From: Paludibacter sp.
GTDB taxonomy: Bacteria > Bacteroidota > Bacteroidia > Bacteroidales > Paludibacteraceae
Direction of reading: 5' to 3'
Assembly: GCA_024709185.1 (NCBI GenBank)
Contig: JANJXE010000175.1
Coordinates: 1 to 14,755, forward strand
DNA length: 14,755 nucleotides
In this document: piece after piece, positions 7,630-14,755 of the stretch
Layout of the letters: each line of letters starts with the position of its first letter
Numbering within the stretch: position 1 is the stretch's first letter
The notes under the pieces: generated by a model
Seen by the model: the letters and a program-made list of their open reading frames with translations, nothing else
What the model was told of the DNA's origin: nothing
Databases searched by the model: none
Made by a program: the position numbers and the translations under genes

Positions 7630-7861
7630 ATCATTTTTTAATTCCGATACGCCGGAGTTTACCGTGTGTTGATAAATTTAATTTTAACAGATGATAAAAA
7701 AGGGATAAGTTTTCAAAACAAATACGGCTATTACTGAGATGAATGAAAAACTTTACCTATTTTAGCAGGCTGTTTTTTGTATAAATCCGGAATGTGCACC
7801 TGAAGTCACGATTATTCCCTGTACGGGCTGAACGTATCACCCGCCCTAATACTAGTTGTTT

Positions 7862-8956
7862 ATGAATAAGGTATCAAAAATTATCGTATTTTCTGCTCTT
7901 GGCCTGGTGCTTCTCGGCATCGTTTTTTATCCGCGCATCAGTAAAATGACAGGCAGGGAAGATGTTCCGGCTGCATCAACAAAGGGTCAGTCGGGCGGAG
8001 CTCAGCAGGCCAGGCAAAAGTTAATGGTGAATGCTGTGGTGTTGAAGCATCAGCCCCTTCAGGATGTGTTTCGTACCAAAGGGCAGTTGATTCCGGATGA
8101 AGAAGTCGATTTGTCGTTCGAATCATCGGGAAAGGTAACAGGAATTTTTTTTAAAGAAGGTACTTTTGTGAAAGCAGGTACCTTACTGGCCAAAGTCAAC
8201 GACCAAACCCTTCAGGCAGAATTGAAGAAGCTCGAGGCTCAGGTTCCCCTGGCACGCGAACGGGTTAGCCGCCAGCGTACATTGCTGGAAAAAGATGCTG
8301 TTAGTCAGGAAACCTTCCAGGCAGTAAGCACCGATCTCGAAAAGCTAATGGCCGACATTGAATTGGTAAAGGCACGTCTTCGCATGACTGAACTACGTGC
8401 TCCCTTCGATGGGATTATTGGTTTGCGAATGGTGAGCGAGGGTGCCTATGCTTCAACCGGTACTGTAGTGGCACATCTCACAAAAATATCGCCAATGAAA
8501 GTTGAATTTTCGGTAAACGAGAAGCAGGCCAACGATGTGAGACCCGGAACGATGATTCAGTTTACGGTTGAAAACGACCCACGAAAATACCGTGCCAGGG
8601 TGTATGCACTGGAATCGAAGCTCGATGAAAAGACTCTTTCGCTGAAAGCCCGCGCATTATACGATAATCCCGGTGGTATTTTGAGACCGGGGCGATCAGC
8701 ATCCATCGAAATTATTCTCAGGGAAATAAACAACGCCATTGTGATTCCAAGTATAGCATCGGTTGCTGAAATGGGCAAAGATTATGCATTTAAGTATTCA
8801 GGCGGAAAGGCCAGTCAGGTGTTTATTAAAAAGGGATTACGCACAGCTTCATCGGTACAGGTAACCGATGGTCTGCAGGCAGGCGATACCTTACTGGTGA
8901 CAGGCGTTATGCAATTGCGTGATGGAAGCGAAGTTGAAATTCAGCAAATTCAGTAG
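7862..8956 (+). CDS. RND efflux periplasmic adaptor subunit (HlyD/MFP family)
   Basis: Membrane fusion protein that joins the inner-membrane pump to the outer-membrane channel. The 364 residues begin MNKVSKIIVFSALGL with one N-terminal helix (about 6-23). No cysteine is present, so it is membrane-anchored rather than a lipoprotein. A lipoyl half-motif lies at about 84-112 (SFESSGKVTGIFFKEGTFVKAG), an alpha-helical hairpin at about 115-175, the second lipoyl half at 178-208 (ELRAPFDGIIG), and a beta-barrel and membrane-proximal domain from about 212 to 355. A TTG at 7856 is in frame two codons earlier, but the ATG is preferred. The RND gene starts 3 nt after its stop. The length is normal. Confidence 0.93.
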   Translation: MNKVSKIIVFSALGLVLLGIVFYPRISKMTGREDVPAASTKGQSGGAQQARQKLMVNAVVLKHQPLQDVFRTKGQLIPDEEVDLSFESSGKVTGIFFKEGTFVKAGTLLAKVNDQTLQAELKKLEAQVPLARERVSRQRTLLEKDAVSQETFQAVSTDLEKLMADIELVKARLRMTELRAPFDGIIGLRMVSEGAYASTGTVVAHLTKISPMKVEFSVNEKQANDVRPGTMIQFTVENDPRKYRARVYALESKLDEKTLSLKARALYDNPGGILRPGRSASIEIILREINNAIVIPSIASVAEMGKDYAFKYSGGKASQVFIKKGLRTASSVQVTDGLQAGDTLLVTGVMQLRDGSEVEIQQIQ

Positions 8957-8959
8957 GCC

Positions 8960-11900
8960 ATGAATCTTTCCGAGTTAAGTATAAAGAGACCGGTACTAGC
9001 CACTGTTTTTATTCTCGTTATTCTGTTGATGGGAGTAATCGGTTATACCTATCTGGGTGTGCGTGAATACCCCAATGTCGATAATCCAATTATCAATGTG
9101 TGGGTATCGTATCCGGGGGCAAACGCTGAAGTTATCGAAAAGCAGATTACAGAGCCGCTTGAACAAAACATCAACGGTATTCCGGGTATTCGTTCTCTTA
9201 CCAGCTCGAGTCGTCAGGGTTCGAGTAGCATTACTGTTGAATTTGAGCTCAGCGTGGATTTGGAGACAGCGGCCAATGATGTGCGCGATAAAGTGTCGCG
9301 GGCGCAGCATTATTTACCGCCCGACTGTGACCCTCCTACGGTATCAAAAGCCGATGCCGATGCCAATCCGATTGTACAGATTACTGTTCAAAGCGAACAG
9401 CGTTCGTTACTCGAACTTACTGAAATAGCAGAACTTACTGTGAAGGAGCAGTTGCAGACCATTCAAAATGTGAGTGCAGTCGAAATTTGGGGTGAAAACC
9501 GTTATGCGATGCGTCTTTGGCTCGACCCGGTGAAGATGGCAGCCTACGATATCACTCCGATGGATGTGAAAACAGCCATTGACCGTGAGAATGTGGAACT
9601 ACCCTCGGGCAGTATCGAAGGGGATAAAATTGAAATGACCATTCGTACCCTTGGCTTGATGGAAACGCCTGAAGAGTTTAATAATCTTATCATTAAGGAA
9701 GATAACTACCGGATTGTGCGCTTTGGTGATATTGGAACAGCAGAACTCGATCCCGAAAACCGGAAGAATATACTCCGGTTGAATGGTGTTCCCATGGTGA
9801 GTGCGGTGATAATTCCCCAACCCGGTGCCAACCAGATTGAAATTTCAGACGAAGTGCAGCGCAGGTTGAAGGCGATGCAAAAAGACCTTCCTGAAGATGT
9901 CATCACGCAGGTTGTTTTCGATAACACCCGTTTTATAAGGGCTTCCATCAACGAAGTAAACGAAACGATAGTGATTGCCTTTCTTCTGGTAATAGTTATC
10001 ATATTTATTTTCCTGCGCGACTGGCGTGTAACGCTTATACCGGTCGTAGTGATTCCTGTATCGCTGGTAGGGGCTTTTTTTATAATGTATATTGCCGGAT
10101 TTTCAATCAATGTATTGTCGATGCTGGCGGTGGTTCTGGCTGTAGGTCTGGTGGTCGACGATGCCATTATTGTTACTGAAAACATTTACCTCAAAATCGA
10201 AAAGGGAATGTCGCCGCAAGAGGCAGGTATAGAAGGCTCAAAAGAAATTTTCTTTGCGGTGATTTCAACGACGATTACCCTGGTATCGGTGTTTTTCCCG
10301 ATTGTTTTTCTGGAAGGAATGACCGGGCGTTTATTCCGTGAGTTTAGCATAGTCGTTTCAGGAGCCGTTATCATTTCATCCTTTGCTGCATTAACCTTTA
10401 CACCGATGCTTTCGACGAAATTGCTCAAACGCCGCGAAAAACACAACTGGTTGTACAGGAAGACCGAGCCATTCTTTGAAGGGATGAACCGTATGTTTGA
10501 AAACGGTCTGACTGGATTTATGCGTCATAAGTGGGTGGCTCCGCTTGTTGTTGTTTTTTCGCTGGTGTTGATTGTGGTGCTATGGACCAACATTCCTGAG
10601 GAAATGGCTCCACTGGAAGACCGTTCACAGGTGATGATCCGTACTTCAGCTCCCGAAGGTGCCACTTATGAATTTGTGCGCGACTATACCGATAATATCT
10701 CAGCGATTGTAGACAGTGTTGTTCCGGATCGGGAAGCGAATATCAGTATAGTACGGTCGGGTTTTGGCCTGGTTCGGGTTATTTTACCCGACCTGCGTAC
10801 ACGCGACTATGCGCAAATGGATGTTGCCGACAAGCTGGGAGGAGTAGTTCGAAAGGAAACGGCCGCCCGGGCTTTTGTGCAGCAACAATCGACTTTCGGC
10901 GGCCGGCGTTCGTCGATGCCCGTACAATATGTGCTACAGGCTACTTCACTCAGTAAGCTCGAAACCCATATTCCTGTTTTTCTGCAAAAGGTCAACGAGA
11001 GTCCGCTATTTCAAATGGCTGACGTAAACCTGAAATTTACCAAGCCTGAAACACGTATCAATATCGACCGTGATAAGGCGACCCTTCTGGGAGTTAGTAC
11101 CCGCGACATCGGACAAACGCTGCAATATGCGCTCAGCGGACAGCGTATGGGTTATTTTTACATGAACGGAAAACAGTATCAGATTTTGGGTGAAATCAAC
11201 CGCCAACAACGCAATACACCTCTCGATCTGAAAACCATCTACCTGAAAAACAGAAGTGGTGAAATGATTCAGCTCGATAACCTGGTGGAACTGAAAGAAA
11301 CGGTAGCCCCTCCTCAGTTGTATCGTTACAATCGCTTCAGCTCGGCCACGATATCCGCCGGACTTGCACCGGGAGTAACTCTTGGGGAAGCACTGGATGA
11401 AATGGATAAGATAGCGGCTGAAACTCTCGACGACACCTTCCGTACTGCACTGGCAGGCGATTCAAAGGACTTCCGCGAAAGCTCTTCGAGCCTTATGTTT
11501 GCCTTTGTTCTGGCATTAATACTCATCTATTTGGTTCTCTCTGCTCAGTTCGAAAGTTTCAAAGATCCCATGATTATTATGCTTTCGGTTCCGTTGGCTC
11601 TTACCGGCGCCCTGATATTCATGTGGGCAGGCGAAATTACAATGAATATTTTCAGTCAGATTGGTTTGATTATGTTGATTGGTCTGGTAGCTAAAAATGG
11701 AATTCTCATAGTGGAATTTGCTAATCAGCGGCAGGAAGCCGGAATGGACAGACTGTCGGCAGTAACAGGAGCTGCGGTTCAACGGTTGCGCCCTATTCTG
11801 ATGACTAGTTTTTCGACGGTATTGGGATTATTGCCACTCGTTTTTGCATCGGGCGAAGGTGCTAACGGACGTATTGCGATGGGTGTGGCGGTGGTAGGTG

Positions 11901-11992
11901 GAATGATTGTTTCTACCTTCCTGACCATGTTTATTGTACCCTCCATTTATTTGTTGATTGCCACCAACCGGAATAAAAATATTGAGAAATGA
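8960..11992 (+). CDS. RND efflux pump permease (HAE1-type, AcrB/MexF-like)
   Basis: Proton-driven inner-membrane pump that exports hydrophobic or amphiphilic compounds. At 1010 residues it has the usual RND plan: a first helix at about 10-31, a large periplasmic domain (about 35-330), helices 2-6, a second periplasmic domain (about 550-860), and helices 8-12. The proton relay is intact: D400-D401 in VGLVVDDAIIV (helix 4) and K912 in LVAKNGILIVEF (helix 10). This marks a drug-type HAE1 pump rather than a SecDF or heavy-metal pump, whose helix-4 signatures differ. The FESFKDPMIIMLSVPLALTG stretch after helix 8 is also characteristic. It is 3 nt downstream of the adaptor, and its stop overlaps the channel-gene start by ATGA. 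Substrate cannot be told from sequence. Confidence 0.96.
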   Translation: MNLSELSIKRPVLATVFILVILLMGVIGYTYLGVREYPNVDNPIINVWVSYPGANAEVIEKQITEPLEQNINGIPGIRSLTSSSRQGSSSITVEFELSVDLETAANDVRDKVSRAQHYLPPDCDPPTVSKADADANPIVQITVQSEQRSLLELTEIAELTVKEQLQTIQNVSAVEIWGENRYAMRLWLDPVKMAAYDITPMDVKTAIDRENVELPSGSIEGDKIEMTIRTLGLMETPEEFNNLIIKEDNYRIVRFGDIGTAELDPENRKNILRLNGVPMVSAVIIPQPGANQIEISDEVQRRLKAMQKDLPEDVITQVVFDNTRFIRASINEVNETIVIAFLLVIVIIFIFLRDWRVTLIPVVVIPVSLVGAFFIMYIAGFSINVLSMLAVVLAVGLVVDDAIIVTENIYLKIEKGMSPQEAGIEGSKEIFFAVISTTITLVSVFFPIVFLEGMTGRLFREFSIVVSGAVIISSFAALTFTPMLSTKLLKRREKHNWLYRKTEPFFEGMNRMFENGLTGFMRHKWVAPLVVVFSLVLIVVLWTNIPEEMAPLEDRSQVMIRTSAPEGATYEFVRDYTDNISAIVDSVVPDREANISIVRSGFGLVRVILPDLRTRDYAQMDVADKLGGVVRKETAARAFVQQQSTFGGRRSSMPVQYVLQATSLSKLETHIPVFLQKVNESPLFQMADVNLKFTKPETRINIDRDKATLLGVSTRDIGQTLQYALSGQRMGYFYMNGKQYQILGEINRQQRNTPLDLKTIYLKNRSGEMIQLDNLVELKETVAPPQLYRYNRFSSATISAGLAPGVTLGEALDEMDKIAAETLDDTFRTALAGDSKDFRESSSSLMFAFVLALILIYLVLSAQFESFKDPMIIMLSVPLALTGALIFMWAGEITMNIFSQIGLIMLIGLVAKNGILIVEFANQRQEAGMDRLSAVTGAAVQRLRPILMTSFSTVLGLLPLVFASGEGANGRIAMGVAVVGGMIVSTFLTMFIVPSIYLLIATNRNKNIEK

Positions 11993-13320
11993 ACAGATAT
12001 CGAATTTTTGTACTTCTTACTACATTAGCCCTGCTGATGCTTTCGTTGGCTGAGGCAGCAATTCCGGTAAATCTGCAACAACTTGTTGATAAGGGCTTAC
12101 AACAAAATTACCAGCTTCGTATTGCACGCAACGAACAGCAAATTGCCGATAATAATGCTATCCCGGGAAATGCAGGATTACTTCCAACGCTTGACTTAAA
12201 CAGTAATCTGGGAGGTACGGTCTATAACAATGCCCAGTATCCGGCAGATGGAACTGCTGCTGTTTTAACACCGGGCGTGAATACTTCCAGTTTATCAGCA
12301 GCAGTTAACCTTAACTGGACCCTTTTTGATGGGTTTAATATTCAGGCTAACTATTCCCGGCTAAAAGAATTGCAGCAGGCTGGTGCATTACAAACCCGCA
12401 TGAAGCTTGAAAAGTATGTGGCCGACTTATCGGCCGCTTACTACGATCTGGTACAACAAACTATTCGTATCAACAACCTGAAATCAGCAGTTCGTTTGTC
12501 GAAAGAGCGCCTTCGAATCGTGGAAGCCCGTTACAATATAGGGAATTTATCGCGGCTCGATCTGCAACAGGCGCGCGTCGATTTTAACACCGACAGTTCG
12601 CGTTTGATCCGCCACCAGGAAGTGCTGCATTCTGTGAAAATTAAGTTGAATCAGCTGGTAGCAGAAGACAATGTGGAGCTGGATGTGGAACCTGCCGATA
12701 CAGCCATTGACGTGAATATCCGACTCGACAAAAATCAACTTTGGGCATCGTCGCTTCAAAACAACACCTATCTGAAACTTGCTGAAAGTGAGAAATCGGT
12801 CAAAATGCTTGAACTTCAGTCGGCCCGAAGCAGTAATTATCCTTACCTGAAGGTAAATGCAGGCTATGGATTTTACGAAAACCGTTACGAATTTGCTCCG
12901 AATCGAATGCAGAATAACCTGGGATTAAATTATGGCCTTACCCTTGGCTATAATATTTTCGATGGATTCAATCGTTCGCGAAAACAAAAGAATGCCCGCA
13001 TACAGTTGAATAATCAGGAACTGGCACTTGAACAACTTACCCTTTCGTTGAAAAGCGATTTTTCGAACCTGTGGATGGCCTATCACAACAACCTCGGATT
13101 AAAAGCACTGGAACAGGAAAATCTGGCACATGCACGTGAAAACTACGCCATTGCAATTGAACGGTACAAGCTGGGCGAGCTTTCCGGAATTGAACTCCGC
13201 GAAGCGCAGAACAGTCTGCTTGATGCGGAGGAACGTCTGGTGCAGGCCAGTTACAATACCAAGCTGTGCGAGATTTCCCTGCTTGAAATAAGTGGAGAAC
13301 TGCTATCCAGCAAGCTCTGA
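11989..13320 (+). CDS. TolC-family outer-membrane efflux channel
   Basis: Outer-membrane component of the tripartite pump. The 443 residues begin MNRYRIFVLLTTLALLMLSL with a classical signal peptide, probably cut after A-E-A near residue 23. There is no lipobox cysteine, so it is not an OprM-like lipoprotein. Two long helical OEP repeats are visible (about 28-235 and 250-440), rich in Gln, Asn, Leu and Ala. The conserved turns RYNIGNLSRLDLQQARVDF and RYKLGELSGIELREAQNSL occur at equivalent places in the two halves. The beta-strand loops that form the barrel fall near 60-115 and 280-330. It overlaps the pump gene by 4 nt and ends just before an intrinsic terminator, so it closes the operon. 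Confidence 0.94.
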   Translation: MNRYRIFVLLTTLALLMLSLAEAAIPVNLQQLVDKGLQQNYQLRIARNEQQIADNNAIPGNAGLLPTLDLNSNLGGTVYNNAQYPADGTAAVLTPGVNTSSLSAAVNLNWTLFDGFNIQANYSRLKELQQAGALQTRMKLEKYVADLSAAYYDLVQQTIRINNLKSAVRLSKERLRIVEARYNIGNLSRLDLQQARVDFNTDSSRLIRHQEVLHSVKIKLNQLVAEDNVELDVEPADTAIDVNIRLDKNQLWASSLQNNTYLKLAESEKSVKMLELQSARSSNYPYLKVNAGYGFYENRYEFAPNRMQNNLGLNYGLTLGYNIFDGFNRSRKQKNARIQLNNQELALEQLTLSLKSDFSNLWMAYHNNLGLKALEQENLAHARENYAIAIERYKLGELSGIELREAQNSLLDAEERLVQASYNTKLCEISLLEISGELLSSKL

Positions 13321-13325
13321 TAGTT

Positions 13326-13358
13326 AAAAAGCTTCCTTTGCAGGTAGCTTTTTTTTAT
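13326..13358 (+). terminator. Intrinsic terminator of the efflux operon
   Basis: A hairpin pairs AAAAAGCTTCC with GGTAGCTTTTT (one T-T mismatch, six-base loop TTTGCA) and runs into an uninterrupted T tract. It begins 6 nt after the TolC-family stop codon and separates the operon from the transporter gene downstream. Confidence 0.85.
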
Positions 13359-13386
13359 TTCACACTACCTGTTTGAATTAATTTCT

Positions 13387-13394
13387 TATTTTTG
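13387..13394 (+). promoter_or_regulatory. Candidate -7 box of the POT-like transporter
   Basis: TATTTTTG matches the Bacteroidetes TAnnTTTG element 28 nt upstream of the ATG at 13423. A TTTG at 13372-13375 is only 11 nt upstream, and nothing fits at 19-21 nt, so the -33 box is missing or degenerate. A start around 13399-13401 would give a leader of roughly 20 nt. The terminator just upstream makes an independent promoter here likely. Confidence 0.4.
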
Positions 13395-13400
13395 CGTTCT

Positions 13401-13414
13401 GTTAAACGTTAAAC
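13401..13414 (+). repeat. Tandem 7-bp repeat GTTAAAC x2
   Basis: GTTAAAC occurs twice head to tail between the candidate -7 box and the transporter ATG, about where transcription should start. It could bind a regulator or be coincidence; only the repeat itself is observed. Confidence 0.3.
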
Positions 13415-13422
13415 CATTGTAC

Positions 13423-14755
13423 ATGGCTCAAAAATTTTCAAAAGCATTCTGGGTAGCCAACTCAGTTGAATTACTCGAACGACTGGCCTATTATGCCGTT
13501 TTTATTGTTATTACGCTTTATCTGTCCAATGTCTGGGGATTTTCAGATATAGAAGCAGGGATTATTTCCGGAACGTTTTCGGCCATGCTGTACCTGCTTC
13601 CAACCTTTGCAGGAGCTATTGCAGATAAAATCGGATTTCGTTCGTCTATCATACTCGCCTTTTTCCTTCTGACTCTGGGTTATGGAGGCCTGGGACTTTT
13701 ACCGACCTTACTCGAAGGTGCCGGACTGGTACAGTACGATATGCAGACTACATTCTACGGACTAGATTCAAGCTCTTTACAGTGGTCGATAGTACCTGTG
13801 CTGGTACTTATTGTGCTGGGCGGATCGTTTATCAAGGCTGTAATTTCAGGAACTGTAGCCCGCGAAACAACTTCTGAAACGCGTGCTGCCGGTTTTTCCA
13901 TTTTTTATATGATGGTAAATATCGGTGCATTTACGGGGAAAACCGTGGTCGATCCGCTGCGTAAGAGCATGGGCGATCTTGGTTTGGTGTACCTCAATTA
14001 TTTTTCGGCATTCATGACCCTGCTGGCACTCATTGCCGTATTTTTCTTCTATAAATCGACCCACACCGAAGGCAAGGGAAAAAGCTTCCGCGAAATACTT
14101 ACCGGCATGTGGAAAGTGGTAACCAATGCCCGGTTGATTATTCTTATCCTTATTATCTCAGGATTCTGGATGATTCAAAGTCAGATGTATGCTACCATGC
14201 CCAAGTATGTTATCCGCATGATTGGCGAAGAAGCGTCGCCGGGATGGTATGCCAACGTAAATCCGCTGGTGGTGTTTGTGCTGGTGAATTTTATCACTTC
14301 GTGGATGAAAAAAAGTACAGCACTAACCTCGATGACTATTGGGATGCTCATTATTCCATTGTCGGCACTGGTGATGGCAGGTGGTACATTAATTGGTTCC
14401 GGAAATGTGCTGGGAATGCATCCAGTAGCCTTTATGATGATTATCGGAATCGCCATGCAGGCTGTTGCCGAATGTTTTATTTCGCCCCGTTTTCTGGAGT
14501 ATTTTTCGTTGCAGTCGCCCAAAGGTGAAGAAGGTCTGTATCTGGGATTTAGTCATTTACATTCGTTTTTTTCCTATCTTTTTGCATTCGGACTTTCCGG
14601 TTTTCTACTCGAAAAATATGTACCTGATCCAAAAGGATTTGAAACCGCTGCCGAATATGCAAAAGCTACCGAACATGCACATTATATTTGGTTTGTATTT
14701 GTTGGCATAGGGTTGATTTCGGCCGTTGCGCTGTTGGTATATGGCTATGTAACAC
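13423..14755 (+). CDS. POT/PTR2-like major facilitator transporter, 3' end outside window
   Basis: Proton-coupled major facilitator, probably of the peptide-transporter (POT/PTR2) branch. About 444 codons are visible, beginning MAQKFSKAFWVANSVELLER. The POT signature E16-x-x-E19-R20 lies in helix 1. GAIADKIGFR (64-73) is the loop 2-3 motif. K138 in helix 4 lies where POT proteins have their conserved lysine, FYMMVNIGAF (161-170) matches the PTR2 signature in helix 5, and E350 in AECFISP sits at the helix-10 glutamate. Helix 4 reads FIKAVISG instead of the usual KPN pattern, so the substrate may differ from di- and tripeptides. The gene stands alone after a terminator. The open frame reaches the right edge with no stop. 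Confidence 0.88.
   Translation, partial: MAQKFSKAFWVANSVELLERLAYYAVFIVITLYLSNVWGFSDIEAGIISGTFSAMLYLLPTFAGAIADKIGFRSSIILAFFLLTLGYGGLGLLPTLLEGAGLVQYDMQTTFYGLDSSSLQWSIVPVLVLIVLGGSFIKAVISGTVARETTSETRAAGFSIFYMMVNIGAFTGKTVVDPLRKSMGDLGLVYLNYFSAFMTLLALIAVFFFYKSTHTEGKGKSFREILTGMWKVVTNARLIILILIISGFWMIQSQMYATMPKYVIRMIGEEASPGWYANVNPLVVFVLVNFITSWMKKSTALTSMTIGMLIIPLSALVMAGGTLIGSGNVLGMHPVAFMMIIGIAMQAVAECFISPRFLEYFSLQSPKGEEGLYLGFSHLHSFFSYLFAFGLSGFLLEKYVPDPKGFETAAEYAKATEHAHYIWFVFVGIGLISAVALLVYGYVT

Larger units (their letters stand above)
7574..7861. promoter_or_regulatory. Divergent intergenic region between radical SAM unit and efflux operon
   Basis: This 288-nt A/T-rich stretch separates two units transcribed away from each other, so it must hold promoters for both. 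Toward the radical SAM gene there is a -7-like TATTTTTG and a palindrome (listed separately). Toward the efflux operon no full promoter is convincing: TAAGTTTT at 7706-7713 with TTTT 20 nt upstream, and TATTTTAG at 7758-7765, each miss the consensus. A weak CGGG/CCCG hairpin potential lies at about 7824-7843, before the adaptor start. No RNA gene, terminator or credible small ORF is visible. Confidence 0.5.

Noticed and set aside
7739..7765. Tiny ORF (8 codons) ahead of the efflux operon, considered as a leader peptide
   Set aside because: It has no ribosome-binding context, no run of regulatory codons and no attenuator hairpin after it.
9706..10185. 159-codon minus-strand frame opposite the RND pump gene
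   Set aside because: It lies entirely antisense to a well-conserved pump gene and has a low-complexity, Thr/Ile/Arg-rich composition typical of shadow frames.
14109..14528. 139-codon plus-strand frame inside the POT-like gene
   Set aside because: It is out of frame with a transporter that shows continuous family motifs across the same bases.
1..14755. CRISPR arrays, tRNA/rRNA genes, insertion sequences, toxin-antitoxin or phage-defence genes
   Set aside because: I saw no spaced repeats, cloverleaf sequences, terminal inverted repeats, transposase or defence-like proteins; nearly all bases are assigned to core or transport genes.

Overview
The window looks like chromosomal core DNA from a member of the Bacteroidota, probably class Bacteroidia. 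Three things point there. The gene order purH-mreB-mreC-mreD-mrdA is a familiar Bacteroidetes arrangement. The start codons follow A/T-rich stretches without clear Shine-Dalgarno sequences. The clearest promoter, in front of purH, fits the Bacteroidetes sigma-ABfr pattern (TTTG, 20 nt, TAnnTTTG). I see no tRNA, rRNA, CRISPR array, insertion sequence, integrase or phage gene, and no obvious shift in base composition.

Left part (1-5365, minus strand): a tightly packed cell-elongation operon led by a purine gene. In transcription order it holds purH (IMP and AICAR steps of purine synthesis), mreB (bacterial actin), mreC and mreD (elongasome membrane proteins) and mrdA/PBP2 (transpeptidase, cut off by the window edge). 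Gaps run from 37 nt down to a 4-nt ATGA overlap, so one transcript is likely. It would couple nucleotide supply with lateral wall synthesis. rodA is the usual next gene but lies outside the window.

Middle (5522-7573, minus strand): a two-gene unit encoding a radical SAM protein with a C-terminal helix-hairpin-helix, and a DUF4130 partner. This pair matches the TIGR03916/TIGR03915 families, predicted to act in DNA modification or repair but without an established reaction as far as I know. It is the least understood part of the window. A 156-nt gap carrying the purH promoter separates it from purH.

Right part (7862-14755, plus strand): a divergent 288-nt intergenic region leads into a complete tripartite efflux operon. 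Its genes are a periplasmic adaptor, an RND inner-membrane pump with an intact proton-relay triad, and a TolC-type outer-membrane channel. It ends in a clear intrinsic terminator. Beyond that, a separately transcribed POT/PTR2-like major facilitator begins and runs off the right edge. It keeps the ExxER signature but has lost part of the canonical KPN motif.

No unmistakably new system is visible. The best candidates for a second look are the radical SAM/DUF4130 pair with its extra cysteines, the promoter-plus-palindrome region in front of it, and the divergent POT transporter.
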